This document shows, piece by piece, positions 53,547-63,063 of a stretch of 64,000 nucleotides of DNA. The DNA lies in contig NZ_SNWG01000001.1 in assembly GCF_004362195.1 (NCBI RefSeq), positions 1,922,001-1,986,000 of the forward strand, read 5' to 3'. The stretch comes from Microbacterium sp. BK668 (lineage in GTDB: Bacteria; Actinomycetota; Actinomycetes; Actinomycetales; Microbacteriaceae). A program made the translations under genes and the position numbers. The notes below the pieces were generated by a model. The model did no database searches. It worked only from the letters and a program-made list of their open reading frames with translations, and was not told the DNA's origin. How positions within the stretch are numbered: position 1 is the stretch's first letter; every line of letters begins with the position of its first letter.

Positions 53547-53927
53547 TCAGCCCGCGGCGGCGGGTGAGGCCTTCGCCTCGGACTTCGATCCTGTCGAAGT
53601 CGGCGACGAGCCGCCACCCGACGAGCCGCTCGACGAGGAGCCGCCCGACGAGGAGCCGCTCGACGAGGAGCCGCTCGACGAGGAGCCGCTCGACGAGGCG
53701 CCGCTCGACGAGTCGCTACCCGACGAGGAGCCGGACGACTCCTTCGCCGTCGGGCGCGAATCGGTGCGGTAGAAGCCGGAGCCGTTGAAGGTGACCCCGA
53801 TCGAGCCGTACTCCTTGCGGAGGGCGCCGCCGCACTCGGGGCACTCCGTGAGCGCGGGATCGGCGAAGGACTGCACCGCGTCGAAGCGGTGCCCGCACTG
53901 CTTGCAGGCGTAGGCGTAGGTGGGCAT
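53547..53927 (-). CDS. FmdB-family zinc ribbon protein with Ser/Gly tail
   Basis: A 126-residue protein. Residues 1-45 are the FmdB zinc ribbon (YACKQCGHRFD then ECPECGGALRKEYG, a four-Cys site). From about residue 63 onward the chain is almost only Ser and Gly, encoded by 15-bp tandem repeats. Family members were first noted as putative regulators of amide metabolism, but the function is unknown. It lies between mscL and the cyclo-ligase on the same strand. Confidence 0.92.
   Translation of the reverse strand: MPTYAYACKQCGHRFDAVQSFADPALTECPECGGALRKEYGSIGVTFNGSGFYRTDSRPTAKESSGSSSGSDSSSGASSSGSSSSGSSSSGSSSGGSSSSGSSGGGSSPTSTGSKSEAKASPAAAG
53626..53730. repeat. Seven 15-bp tandem repeats in the fmdB-like gene
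   Basis: Units starting at 53626 and repeating every 15 bases read CCGCTCGACGAGGAG with few changes, encoding Ser/Gly pentapeptides on the minus strand. As a multiple of three, copy-number change alters tail length without frameshift. Confidence 0.9.
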
Positions 53928-53941
53928 GAGGCCTTCTCGGG

Positions 53942-54538
53942 TCAGCGCCGCGTGGGCGAGAGGACGAGGGTCTGGGTGGGGGTGACGATGCCGGTGACGG
54001 GCTGGTCGTGCAGGTCGCGGGGCACTTCGTCGAGGATCTCGGAGTCGTAGACGACCGCGTACACGGGAGGGCAGCGCTCCATCGAGCCGATCGTCTTGTC
54101 GAAGAACCCGCGCCCCCAGCCGAGCCTCATGCCGGAGCGGTCCACGGCGGCGGCGGGGATGACGAGGAGGTCGACGTCGTTGACCGCGATCGGCCCGAGC
54201 AACTCGCCGACGGGCTCGGGGAGGCCGAAGTTCCCCTCGGTGATCTCGCCGCCGGGTGTCGCGACCGCCCAGTCCAGCAGTCCGTCCGTGCGGGTGATGG
54301 GAAGGAGCACGCGGATGCCGCGGCGCACCGCCCGCTCGACGAACTCGCGCGTGCCCGGCTCGGTCGTCGTCGACAGGAAGCAGGACAGCGAACGCGCGCC
54401 GAGGCGTTCGACCAGAGCGTCGAGCTGCGTCGTGACGCCGCGCGCCGCGGCATCCCGCTGCGCATCCGTCAGGAGCTGGCGGCGTTCGCGCAGCTCCGCC
54501 CGCAGGGCGCGCTTGGCGTCGGCGATGGCGTCGGACAT
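53942..54538 (-). CDS. 5-formyltetrahydrofolate cyclo-ligase
   Basis: A 198-residue enzyme that converts 5-formyl-THF to 5,10-methenyl-THF with ATP. The N-terminal ADAKRALRAELRERR helix, the PEPVGE loop and the catalytic GMRLGWGRGFFDKTI motif are typical. ATG 54538. It is divergent from galU by 81 bases. Confidence 0.93.
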   Translation of the reverse strand: MSDAIADAKRALRAELRERRQLLTDAQRDAAARGVTTQLDALVERLGARSLSCFLSTTTEPGTREFVERAVRRGIRVLLPITRTDGLLDWAVATPGGEITEGNFGLPEPVGELLGPIAVNDVDLLVIPAAAVDRSGMRLGWGRGFFDKTIGSMERCPPVYAVVYDSEILDEVPRDLHDQPVTGIVTPTQTLVLSPTRR

Positions 54539-54619
54539 GGACTCGATTCTAGGCGGGCCGGGCAGACCCGGATTCCGCAAGCCCCGGCGGCCGGGCGGCT
54601 CGCTGGCTAGGATCGGGGG

Positions 54620-55507
54620 ATGCCTCACAAGCCCTTCAAGGCGGTCATTCCGGCCGCCGGACTCGGTACGCGGTTCCTCCCGGCCACGAAGGCCATGCCG
54701 AAGGAGATGCTGCCGGTCGTCGACAAGCCCGCCATCCAGTACGTCGTCGAAGAGGCGACCCAGGCGGGCATCAGCGACATCCTCATCATCATCGGCCGCA
54801 ACAAGAACGCGCTGTCGAACCACTTCGACTCGGTGCCCGAGCTCGAGACGAACCTCGAGAAGAAGGGCGACACCGACCGGCTCGCGAAGGTGCAGCAGTC
54901 GAGCGACCTCGCCGACATCCACTTCGTGCGTCAGGGCGAGCCGAAGGGCCTGGGCCATGCGGTGCTGCGCGCCCGCTCCCACGTCGGCGACAATCCCTTC
55001 GCCGTCCTCCTCGGGGATGACCTCATCGACGACCGAGACCCGCTCCTGACGAAGATGCTCGAGGAGCACGAGCGCACGGGTGCCGCGATCGTCGCGCTCA
55101 TGGAGGTCGACCCGGCGCACATCCACATGTACGGGGTCGCCTCGGTGGAGGAGGGCTCCGAGGACGGCGTCGTCAAGGTCACGGGGCTCGTCGAGAAGCC
55201 GAAGGCCGAGGACGCCCCTTCCAACCTCGCGATCATCGGCCGCTACGTGCTCAGCCCCGCCGTGTTCGACATCCTCGAGCGCACCGAGCCCGGCAAGGGC
55301 GGCGAGATCCAGCTGACGGATGCGCTGCAGGAGCTCGCCGCGGATCCGGACGGCCCCGGCGTGTACGGCGTGGTTTTCCGGGGCCGTCGCTACGACACCG
55401 GCGATAGGGTGGACTACATCAAGGCCATCGTGCAGCTCGCAGCCGATCGTGAGGATCTGGGGCCCGATCTGCGACCCTGGTTCAAGGAGTTCGCGGCGAC
55501 ACTGTGA
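54620..55507 (+). CDS. galU: UTP--glucose-1-phosphate uridylyltransferase
   Basis: A 295-residue nucleotidyltransferase that makes UDP-glucose for cell-surface polymers. AGLGTRFLPATKAMPKEMLP is the nucleotide-binding signature, EPKGLGHAVLRAR and VLLGDDLID the substrate and metal site, and PGKGGEIQLTDALQEL the sugar-binding loop. The length is standard. A GGATCGGGGG stretch precedes ATG 54620. Confidence 0.97.
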   Translation: MPHKPFKAVIPAAGLGTRFLPATKAMPKEMLPVVDKPAIQYVVEEATQAGISDILIIIGRNKNALSNHFDSVPELETNLEKKGDTDRLAKVQQSSDLADIHFVRQGEPKGLGHAVLRARSHVGDNPFAVLLGDDLIDDRDPLLTKMLEEHERTGAAIVALMEVDPAHIHMYGVASVEEGSEDGVVKVTGLVEKPKAEDAPSNLAIIGRYVLSPAVFDILERTEPGKGGEIQLTDALQELAADPDGPGVYGVVFRGRRYDTGDRVDYIKAIVQLAADREDLGPDLRPWFKEFAATL

Positions 55508-55530
55508 CGCCGCCCGGCTGAGGGGGTTGC

Positions 55531-56160
55531 GTGGAACTGACCGCTCCTCGTCGGCAGGGGCCGATCTCGATCCGGCTCATCCGTCAGCGCGACGCGCGGA
55601 CTCTGCAGAACGAGCTGCTCACGAACCGATCGTGGCTGCGGCCGTGGGAGGCGACGAGTCCGGACGGCCCCGTGTCGTTCGACATGAGGCTCGGCATCCG
55701 TCGCCTGCTGCAGCAGTATCGCGACGGCGCCGGCGTCCCCTTCGTCATGGAGTACGACGGAGAGATCGCCGGGCAGCTGAACGTGTGGGGGATCGCCCGG
55801 GGGTCGCTCGCCTCGGCGACGATCGGCTATTGGGTGAGTGAGCGCTTCGCCGGGCGCAACATCACCCCGACGGCGGTGGCGATGGCGACCGACATCTGCT
55901 TCAGCGAACTGCGCCTGCATCGCATGGAGATCTGCATCCGCCCGGAGAACCGCGCGAGCCTTCGCGTCGTGGAGAAGCTCGGCTTCCGGTACGAGGGGCT
56001 GCGGCGCCGCTTCATCCACATCGACGGAGACTGGCGCGACCACTACGCGTTCGCGCTCGTGCGCGAAGAGGTGCCCGAGGGCGTGCTCGAGCGGTGGGTG
56101 CAGGGCCGCGCTCCGCAGGACGCCGCGGTCATCCCGCCAGCGGACCGGCTGCACGCCTGA
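55531..56160 (+). CDS. RimJ/RimL-type GNAT acetyltransferase
   Basis: A 209-residue acetyltransferase of the RimJ type, which acetylates protein N termini or small substrates with acetyl-CoA. GYWVSERFAGRNITPTAVA holds the CoA-binding loop and RMEICIRPENRASLRVVEKLGF the characteristic beta-hairpin and helix. The GTG start lies 23 bases after the galU stop, so it is probably cotranscribed with galU. Confidence 0.9.
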   Translation: MELTAPRRQGPISIRLIRQRDARTLQNELLTNRSWLRPWEATSPDGPVSFDMRLGIRRLLQQYRDGAGVPFVMEYDGEIAGQLNVWGIARGSLASATIGYWVSERFAGRNITPTAVAMATDICFSELRLHRMEICIRPENRASLRVVEKLGFRYEGLRRRFIHIDGDWRDHYAFALVREEVPEGVLERWVQGRAPQDAAVIPPADRLHA

Positions 56161-56469
56161 CCCGCCGCATCGGGTCCTGCGGCCTGTCGGCGCGGCGTCT
56201 TGGCGTCGCGATTCGGCGTGTCTCGGCGTGTCGGCGCGGCGTCTTGGCGTTGCGGTTCGGCGTGTCGGCGCGGTTCAGTTGGCGCATGCAGTCGGATGCC
56301 GCGGCCGGGCGCGACGAAGTGCGCCAGGTGAGCGAGCCTCATCCTGCGGAACGCCGCAAGCGGACGGCGGAACGCGACACGCCCGGCGCACGCCCGGCGC
56401 ATCCTGCGGCTCCGAGCGACACGCCGGTATATCACCGCCCTCGGACATCGGCTCGCTTACCGTGGACGC
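56161..56469. repeat. Intergenic region with 44-bp imperfect tandem repeat
   Basis: TGTCGGCGCGGCGTCTTGGC occurs at 56185 and again at 56229, each followed by a similar 20-base stretch, and a partial third copy starts near 56263. The repeats occupy 56185-56273. The rest of this 309-base gap shows no gene; the promoter of the next gene should lie near its right end. Confidence 0.65.
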
Positions 56470-57372
56470 ATGGGTGGGCAGGTGCTCGGCGGTGGGGTCA
56501 TCGTCCTCGTGGCCGCCCTCCTGTGGCTCGTGTACCTCCTGCCCTCGTGGGCGAGCCGGCGGCAGTACGACGCCGCCGAGCGCAACGCCGTCCGACTCAA
56601 TCAGGCGCTGCGCGTACTCGCCGAGACCAGCGAGACGCCCGAGGAGGTGCGCCTCGAGCTCAACGCCCGCACGGCGCTGGCTCAGCAGAAGGCGGCGCGC
56701 CGGGCGCTCGCCGAGCAGGAGGAGCTCGCCAAGCGCACCCAGACCGAGCTCGACCAAGCCCGTCTCGAGGAGGCGCGCATCGCGCTCGCAGCGGCACGCG
56801 ATCTGCCCGCCGCGCGTCGGGCACGCGCTCGCCGTCGCGCTCGCCTCGTCACGACGATGCTCGCGCTCGTCGCGCTGGGACTGTCGGCGTGGGGCGTGTG
56901 GGAGGTCGCGACGGTCGGCGTCTGGACGACGCTCGCGTGGGGCGGCGCCCTGGTCGTCGCCTCCGCGCTGCTGCTGCGACGGATGGCGCGCGTGGGTCGC
57001 CGTGCGGGAGTGTCGACGGCGGTGACGGATGCCGCGGCCCTCGCGACGGGATCGGTTCAGGACGTCGAACTCGGCACCGAGCAGCGGGCGTGGCAGCCGC
57101 GCGAGCTGCCGCGGCCGCTCACCGCCTCGGCGGGGTCGCGCGCCGCCGCCGTGCTCGATGTCGTCGACGCGCGCGAGGCCCTTCGCGAGGCCGCGCGGGA
57201 GGAGGCGATGCGGGCCCGCGCCGAGGCGCAGCGTCCGGCGTCGATCGACGCGGCACGCCGTGCCCGCGCGCAGCAGGCGCCGGCCGAGTCCGCGCGCACG
57301 GGGTCTGCCGAGGACGCCGAGATCGAGGCCCACGTCCGCCGTCTCCTCGAGCGGCGCGCCTCGGGCCAGTAG
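56470..57372 (+). CDS. Actinobacterial membrane protein with coiled coil, unknown function
   Basis: A 300-residue protein: one N-terminal membrane helix (about 8-27), a long Ala/Glu/Arg-rich coiled coil (about 35-125), two membrane helices (about 127-170) and an Ala/Arg-rich cytoplasmic tail. The arrangement is widespread in actinobacteria just before this kind of tRNA gene, without known function. ATG 56470. Confidence 0.75.
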   Translation: MGGQVLGGGVIVLVAALLWLVYLLPSWASRRQYDAAERNAVRLNQALRVLAETSETPEEVRLELNARTALAQQKAARRALAEQEELAKRTQTELDQARLEEARIALAAARDLPAARRARARRRARLVTTMLALVALGLSAWGVWEVATVGVWTTLAWGGALVVASALLLRRMARVGRRAGVSTAVTDAAALATGSVQDVELGTEQRAWQPRELPRPLTASAGSRAAAVLDVVDAREALREAAREEAMRARAEAQRPASIDAARRARAQQAPAESARTGSAEDAEIEAHVRRLLERRASGQ

Positions 57373-57454
57373 CGCCGGGCGCGCATGCACGCGTCCCACC
57401 TCTCCCGTCGGTTCGGAGGGCCTCGGCGAGCGTGATAATGTAACGGAGGTTCTC

Positions 57455-57527
57455 GGGCCTGTGGCGCAGTTGGTAGCGCGCTTCGTTCGCAATGAAGAGG
57501 TCAGGGGTTCGAATCCCCTCAGGTCCA
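57455..57527 (+). tRNA. tRNA-Ala(CGC)
   Basis: A complete 73-base cloverleaf: acceptor GGGCCTG pairs with CAGGTCC with one G-T pair, D arm GCGC/GCGC, anticodon arm CTTCG/TGAAG around loop TTCGCAA (anticodon CGC, alanine GCG), and T arm AGGGG-TTCGAAT-CCCCT. The discriminator is A; CCA is not encoded in full. Confidence 0.96.
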
Positions 57528-57648
57528 CCGAAACAGCAGAGCAGCCCCTCGTGCTCCGCGTGCCTCTCCGTCGGCTGATGCCGCGATCCTCACCCGTTTC
57601 GGGTCGCGGCGACCGGACCCGCCCGGGCGGTCGCAATAGGCTCCGATC

Positions 57649-59271
57649 ATGAAGCGCTGGTTCGTCATCATCGTCCTCGCGGTGTCGCAGTTCGTCATGG
57701 TGCTCGACAGCACCGTGATGAACGTGTCGATCTCGCAGGTCGCACAAGACCTCGACACCACGATCACCGGGATGCAGGCCGCGATCACGTTCTACACGCT
57801 CACGATGGCCGCGTTCATGCTCACGGGTGGCAAGCTGGGCGACAAGTGGGGCCGCGGCCGGGCGTTCAAGATCGGCTCGGTCATCTACGGCATCGGCTCG
57901 CTGCTGACGGCCCTGAGCCCCAACCTGCCGATGCTGCTGTTCGGCTGGTCGCTCGTGGAGGGGCTGGGCGCGGTGCTCGTCATCCCCGCGATCGCCGCAC
58001 TCGCCGCGATCAACTACTCCGGCAAGGCGCGCGTCGCCGCCTTCTCGATCCTCGGCGCCGTGACGGGGCTCGCTGCTGCGGCGGGGCCCCTCATCGGCGG
58101 CCTGGTGACGACCTACGCGTCCTGGCGCTATGTCTTCGTCGCCGAGACGATCGTCATGATCGCCGTCCTCCTCGTCTCAGGGCGCATCAAGGACGTGCCG
58201 GCCGACCGCGGCCTGAAGATCGACGTCCTGAGCGTCATCCTCTCCGCTGCGGGCATGGCGCTCGTCGTCTTCGGCGTGCTGCAGTCCAAGACATGGGGGT
58301 GGTTCATCCCGCTCAACCCGCCCGTCGTCGGCGGGGTGGAGATCGCGCCCCTTGGCGTCTCGCCGGTGACCTACCTGATCCTCCTCGGGATCATCGTGCT
58401 GTGGTGGTTCGTGCAGCGCCAGCGCACGCTTCAGGAGAAGGGGCGGATGCCTCTGCTCAAGGTGGGACTGTTTCGCATCGCGGCGCTGCGCAGCGGGCTG
58501 TCGGGCTTCCTCGTGCAGTACTTCGCGATCGCGGCGCTGTTTTTCGTCATCCCCGTGTACCTCCAGACCATGCAGGGCTACGACGCGCTCGAGACCGGCC
58601 TCAAGATTCTGCCGCTCTCGGCAGGACTCATCCTCTTCTCCGTGCTCGGATCGTGGCTCACCTCGCGCCGGTCGGCGAAGCGCATCGCGCAGATCGGCCA
58701 GATCACCATGGCGATCGGGCTGCTCTTCGTGCTCGTGGCGATCCAGCCCGAGCTCGCCGGATGGCCGTTCGCGATCGGCATGTTCGTCGTGGGGGCCGGG
58801 TTCGGCCTCCTCGCCTCGCAGCTCGGCAACGTGAACATGTCGGCGGTGGAGAAGGACGACACGTCGGAGGTCGGCGGCCTGCAGGGCACCTTCCAGAACC
58901 TCGGATCCTCGTTCGGCACGGCCATCGTGGGGTCGGTCTTCATCCTGCTGCTCGCCTCCGGCTTCGGCGCGGCCGTCGCCGAGAACGCCACGATCGACGA
59001 CGACTCGCGCCAGCAGGTGACCGAGTATCTCGAGCAGGGCGTGCCGATCATCTCGCAGGACGAGGCCGAGCAGCTCGTCCTCGACTCGGGCGGCTCAGCC
59101 GAGGTCGCGAGCGCGATCGCGGGCGACTACGCCGAGTCGCAGGTGGAGGCCCTCAAGCAGGCGATCTTCATCGTGTTCGCGCTCATGGTGCTCTCGCTCC
59201 TGCTGTCGCGGAACCTCCCGGCCGAGATCGCGGCGAGACCCGAGTCGGTCGAGGAGGAGGTCGTCACCTGA
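57649..59271 (+). CDS. MFS exporter, DHA2 (14-helix) family
   Basis: A 540-residue proton-driven exporter. Motif D1 is LDSTVMNVSISQVAQDL, motif A GGKLGDKWGRGRAF, and motif C lies in ILGAVTGLAAAAGPLIGG; about 14 helices are visible with a polar loop at about 440-490. Relatives (EmrB/QacA type) export drugs and lipophilic cations. A perfect hairpin follows the stop. No regulator is adjacent. Confidence 0.93.
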   Translation: MKRWFVIIVLAVSQFVMVLDSTVMNVSISQVAQDLDTTITGMQAAITFYTLTMAAFMLTGGKLGDKWGRGRAFKIGSVIYGIGSLLTALSPNLPMLLFGWSLVEGLGAVLVIPAIAALAAINYSGKARVAAFSILGAVTGLAAAAGPLIGGLVTTYASWRYVFVAETIVMIAVLLVSGRIKDVPADRGLKIDVLSVILSAAGMALVVFGVLQSKTWGWFIPLNPPVVGGVEIAPLGVSPVTYLILLGIIVLWWFVQRQRTLQEKGRMPLLKVGLFRIAALRSGLSGFLVQYFAIAALFFVIPVYLQTMQGYDALETGLKILPLSAGLILFSVLGSWLTSRRSAKRIAQIGQITMAIGLLFVLVAIQPELAGWPFAIGMFVVGAGFGLLASQLGNVNMSAVEKDDTSEVGGLQGTFQNLGSSFGTAIVGSVFILLLASGFGAAVAENATIDDDSRQQVTEYLEQGVPIISQDEAEQLVLDSGGSAEVASAIAGDYAESQVEALKQAIFIVFALMVLSLLLSRNLPAEIAARPESVEEEVVT

Positions 59272-59286
59272 CCGCTCCTCAGACGA

Positions 59287-59319
59287 CGGATGCCCCGGCC
59301 GGCGCGGCCGGGGCATCCG
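59287..59319. terminator. 14-bp perfect bidirectional hairpin
   Basis: Arms 59287-59300 and 59306-59319 match perfectly around GGCGC, between the convergent MFS and amino-acid dehydrogenase genes. Confidence 0.8.
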
Positions 59320-59329
59320 TGCCCAGGGG

Positions 59330-60409
59330 TCAGGCGAGCGCGTGCTCGCCCTGACGGGCGCCCATGGCGAGGCGCTCCGCCGCGAGTCCCTCGGCGGCCT
59401 CGAGCGGGGTCACGCCGCGGTGCTCGGCTTCGTCGAAGATCCGCCGCAGCGTGTCGCCGATGGCAGCGACGCGGTCCATGATCTCGGAGCGGGTGCCGAG
59501 CTTCTTCGCCTCGAGGTCGAGGTAGATCACGCCACCCGCGTTCACGACGAAGTCGGGTGCATAGAGGATGCCGCGCCGGGCTAGCCGGTCGGCTCCCTCG
59601 TGTGCGGCGAGGGGGTTGTTCGCGGGGCCGCAGACCGCCTTCGCGTCGAGCGCGTCGATGACCTCGTCGGTCAGGACGCCTCCGATGCCCGCGGGCACGA
59701 ACACGTCTGCCGGGATGAGGTGCTCCGTGCCCGGCTCCGCCCAGCGGGCGCCGAGCTCGAGCGCGAGGTCGCGCTTGGCGGGATTGACGTCCGTGACGAT
59801 GAGCTGCGCGCCCTCGGCGGAGAGGCGGACCGCGAGGCGGCTGCCGACCTGACCCAGGCCCGCGATGGTGACCGCGCGTCCCGCGACGTCTGCGGAACCG
59901 GTGACCCGCTCGAGCGTCGCGCGCAGCGACTCGTACACGCCCAGGCTCGTGGGTCCGGCAGGCTCGCCGGAACCGCCCACCGCGTCGGGGAGTCCCACGA
60001 CGTGGTCGGTGCGCTCGCTCACGACGAGCATGTCGTCGGTCGTCGACCCGACGTCCTCCGCCGTGCGATACAGACCGTGCAGCGACTCCACGGCATCGCC
60101 GAGGTCGAGGAAGGCCGCGCGGCGCCGCTCGGCGTCGAGCGCCGTGCCGGGCTCGAGGCGGATGACCGACTTGCCGCCTCCCGCGTTCAAGCCCGCCGCC
60201 GCGTTCTTGAGCGTCATGGCGGCCGACAGCCGGAGGGCGTCGCCGAGCGCGTCCTTCCAGTGGTCGTAGGTCCACAGCCGCGCGCCGCCCAGTGCTGAGC
60301 CGAGCACGGAGGAGTGGAGGGCGACGGCGATGAACAGTCCGCTGCGGCGCCCGGTGATCACCTCCACGCGCTCGTGCGTGAAGTCGGGCAGGGGCAGGGT
60401 GTGCGTCAT
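59330..60409 (-). CDS. Leucine/phenylalanine/valine-type dehydrogenase
   Basis: A 359-residue Glu/Leu/Phe/Val dehydrogenase that interconverts an amino acid and its 2-oxo acid with NAD. The catalytic Lys lies in AAMTLKNAAAGLNAGGGKSV, the NAD loop is AGLGQVGSRLA, and CGPANNPL and VVNAGGVIYLD are substrate-site blocks. ATG 60409 has AGAGGAA 4 bases upstream. Substrate preference among branched or aromatic amino acids cannot be read from sequence alone. Confidence 0.92.
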   Translation of the reverse strand: MTHTLPLPDFTHERVEVITGRRSGLFIAVALHSSVLGSALGGARLWTYDHWKDALGDALRLSAAMTLKNAAAGLNAGGGKSVIRLEPGTALDAERRRAAFLDLGDAVESLHGLYRTAEDVGSTTDDMLVVSERTDHVVGLPDAVGGSGEPAGPTSLGVYESLRATLERVTGSADVAGRAVTIAGLGQVGSRLAVRLSAEGAQLIVTDVNPAKRDLALELGARWAEPGTEHLIPADVFVPAGIGGVLTDEVIDALDAKAVCGPANNPLAAHEGADRLARRGILYAPDFVVNAGGVIYLDLEAKKLGTRSEIMDRVAAIGDTLRRIFDEAEHRGVTPLEAAEGLAAERLAMGARQGEHALA

Positions 60410-60619
60410 CGCGTTCCTCTTTCGGCTGGCCTTGTGGGCTGTGCTCGGCGGGCGCCGCAGCGTCGCGGCATCCTTCTTCCATTGCACCACCGTCTGACGG
60501 AGTGTTCAACTCCTCCGCGGAATGTTGCGCAATCTGCTGAGCGAGACCGGACCACATGTGCCCTCGTGCGCTTCCGTAACGTGTCGATCGCACCGGTGCG
60601 GCCGGATTACTGTCGGAGC

Positions 60620-61420
60620 ATGCCCGAGAAGTACACGCACGGCCATCACGAGAGCGTCCTGCGCGCCCACGAGCGCCGCACGGTGGCGAACTCGGCCGCC
60701 TACCTCCTCCCGCACCTCCGGACGGGGCTGCGCGTGCTCGACGTCGGATCGGGTCCCGGCACGATCACGGTCGACCTCGCCGAGCGCGTAGCGCCGGGAT
60801 CGGTCGTGGGATTGGATGCCGCCGCCGACGTCGTCGAGAAGGCGGCCGCGCTCGCCGCCCAGCGAGGAGTGGGGAACGTCTCGTTCGCGACGGGCGACGC
60901 GTATGCCCTCGAGGCGGAGGACGGCGCCTTCGACGTCGTGCACGCACACCAGGTGCTCCAGCACCTGGCGCGTCCCGTCGAGGCGCTGCGCGAGTTCCGG
61001 CGCGTCCTCGCCCCGGGCGGGGTGGTCGCCGTGCGGGACGTCGACTACCAGGGCGTCATCTGGTATCCCGCCGTGCCCGGGCTGGACGAGTGGCACGACG
61101 TGTACCTGCGGGTGCACCGGCTCGTCTCGGGGGAGCCGGCCGCCGGGCGTCGTCTCAAGGCATGGGCGCGCGAGGCCGGATTCGCCCAGGTCGAGTCGTC
61201 AGCGTCGCTCTGGCTCTTCGAGTCGCCCGAGGCTCGCCAGTGGTGGGGTGGATCCTGGGCGGATCGGGCGCTCCACTCGTCCTTCGCCGAGCACGCGGTG
61301 TCGCACGGCATCACCGATCGGGCGGGGCTCGAGCGCATCGCTGAGGGGTGGCGGGAGTGGGCCGCGTCGGACGACGGCTGGTTCTTCATGCCGCACGGCG
61401 AGGTCCTCGCCCGCGGCTGA
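60620..61420 (+). CDS. Class I SAM-dependent methyltransferase (UbiE-like)
   Basis: A 266-residue methyltransferase. Motif I is VLDVGSGPGTITVDLA, with the acidic strand end VGLDAAADVVEKA and post-motif FDVVHAHQVLQHLARPVEALREF. The C-terminal part has FAQVESSASLWLF. Such proteins often methylate small molecules, and the substrate is unknown. Only ATG 60620 gives the normal N terminus; GGAG precedes it closely. Confidence 0.9.
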   Translation: MPEKYTHGHHESVLRAHERRTVANSAAYLLPHLRTGLRVLDVGSGPGTITVDLAERVAPGSVVGLDAAADVVEKAAALAAQRGVGNVSFATGDAYALEAEDGAFDVVHAHQVLQHLARPVEALREFRRVLAPGGVVAVRDVDYQGVIWYPAVPGLDEWHDVYLRVHRLVSGEPAAGRRLKAWAREAGFAQVESSASLWLFESPEARQWWGGSWADRALHSSFAEHAVSHGITDRAGLERIAEGWREWAASDDGWFFMPHGEVLARG

Positions 61421-61584
61421 TCTATCGCCTCCGGCCGGTGCCGCGACCTGATCTCTCACCGCATCTTCACAGAGTTCGAACGGCGGATGGGGTAATTTGG
61501 CTTGCCTGTATGCGATCGGCACCGGAGGGCGACCGGGGCCGACCGCACGAAGTCACTGGGGCATGTGATTCAAGGACAGAACCC

Positions 61585-63024
61585 ATGTCGAGCCTCCAGA
61601 CCCTTTCGAGAACCCGAACTCTCCTTCTCCTGATCGGCACGATGGTGCTGATCCTGGGGGCGTCCCTGCTGTCCGGTCCACGGGCGTCCGCGGCGGTCGA
61701 GGCCGACTGCGCGTCGTTCGACTCCGAGCTTCTCCAGGTCGTCCGGCCCGCCAGCACCGCGAGTCTCGTCACCCTTTCTTCCGACGAGGCGGACTCCGCG
61801 GCGGCGCTCTACGGGTTCACCGGAGATGAGGGCGTGCTCGCGAAGGTGGCCGACTCCGCCGGCACCGGACTGACACCCGTCTGGCGCCTCTACCGGGCGG
61901 GCGACTTCCTGTGGGCGGCGGAGGGCCCCGATCTCGACGCGGCGGTGGCCGCCGGCTACGCGAAGCAGTTCGTCGGCTTCTACGCCTCGACCTCTGACAG
62001 CGGCTGCCTCACGCCCGTCTACCAACTCTCGCGCAACGGCTTCCATCGGCTCGCGGATGCGGCCGATCGCGACGCGCTCCTCGCGGCGGGCTGGACGCTC
62101 GATCGCGTCGCGTTCTACGCCGTCATCGGTGCGGGCGCACCGGCGGACGACGACACGAAGTTCAGCATCGCCGTCATCCCCGACACCCAGAACGAGGTGA
62201 CGGCGAGCGACAACCGCTTCGCCAACCGGGTGTCGTGGCTCGTCGGGAACGAGGAGCGCCTCGACCTGCGCTACGCGACGCAGGTCGGCGATCTCTCGAA
62301 CTGGGGTGCCGCCGATCCCGCGCAGTTCGCGCGGGCCAGCACCGAGCTGAAGCCGCTCGAGCAGACGATGCCCTGGTCGGGCGCGATCGGCAACCACGAC
62401 ACGGGAGCCGTGTGCCCGGGCGGTTCCGCGTGCCCCGGCATCAGCGCCAACGTGGCCGTGCGAGACACGGCCGACTACAACGCCTACTTCCCGGTGTCGC
62501 GCTTCCCGGGCCTCGAGGGCGTCTTCGAGAACGGCAAGGTCGACAACGCGTTCCACGTGTTCCAGGCGGGCGGAGCGGACTGGCTCGTGCTGAACCTCGA
62601 GCTGTGGCCCCGCGCCGAGGCCGTCACGTGGGCCCGATCCGTCGTCGAGAGCCACCCCGGCCACAACGTCATCGTCGTCACGCACGCGTACCTCGAGGGC
62701 GACGGGTCGATCAGCGGCAGCAACGGGGGCTACGGCGCGACGTCGCCGCGCTACCTGTACGACAACCTGATCAAGCTCTACCCGAACATCAAGATCGTGC
62801 TCTCGGGTCACGTCGGGACAGCGGGCAGCCGCACCGACGTGGGCGTGCACGGGAACAAGATCCTGAGCATCCTCACCACGTACCACAGCACGACCAACCC
62901 CGTGCGGATCCTCGAGATCGACACGGCGGCCGGCACGGCGACCTCGTCGGTGTACGCGCCGTACACCAACACGAGCTTCCCGGGCGATGCGACCTCGACG
63001 AGCGGGCTCAGCTTCCTGAGGTAA
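61585..63024 (+). CDS. Secreted metallophosphoesterase with DUF5648 repeats
   Basis: A 479-residue exported protein. A signal peptide (about 1-36, hydrophobic LLLLIGTMVLILGASLL, cleavage near ASA-AVEAD) is followed by a DUF5648-type beta-propeller-like module (about 60-190; LTPVWRLYR, LTPVYQLSRNGFHRL). Then a calcineurin-type phosphoesterase: PDTQN, VGDLSNWG, GNHD, VVTHAYL and LSGHVG supply the two-metal ligands. It probably acts on extracellular phosphate esters. Confidence 0.92.
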   Translation: MSSLQTLSRTRTLLLLIGTMVLILGASLLSGPRASAAVEADCASFDSELLQVVRPASTASLVTLSSDEADSAAALYGFTGDEGVLAKVADSAGTGLTPVWRLYRAGDFLWAAEGPDLDAAVAAGYAKQFVGFYASTSDSGCLTPVYQLSRNGFHRLADAADRDALLAAGWTLDRVAFYAVIGAGAPADDDTKFSIAVIPDTQNEVTASDNRFANRVSWLVGNEERLDLRYATQVGDLSNWGAADPAQFARASTELKPLEQTMPWSGAIGNHDTGAVCPGGSACPGISANVAVRDTADYNAYFPVSRFPGLEGVFENGKVDNAFHVFQAGGADWLVLNLELWPRAEAVTWARSVVESHPGHNVIVVTHAYLEGDGSISGSNGGYGATSPRYLYDNLIKLYPNIKIVLSGHVGTAGSRTDVGVHGNKILSILTTYHSTTNPVRILEIDTAAGTATSSVYAPYTNTSFPGDATSTSGLSFLR

Positions 63025-63063
63025 GGTTCGCGGCGGGCAGAAGCGGGGTCATAGGCTGAGCCG

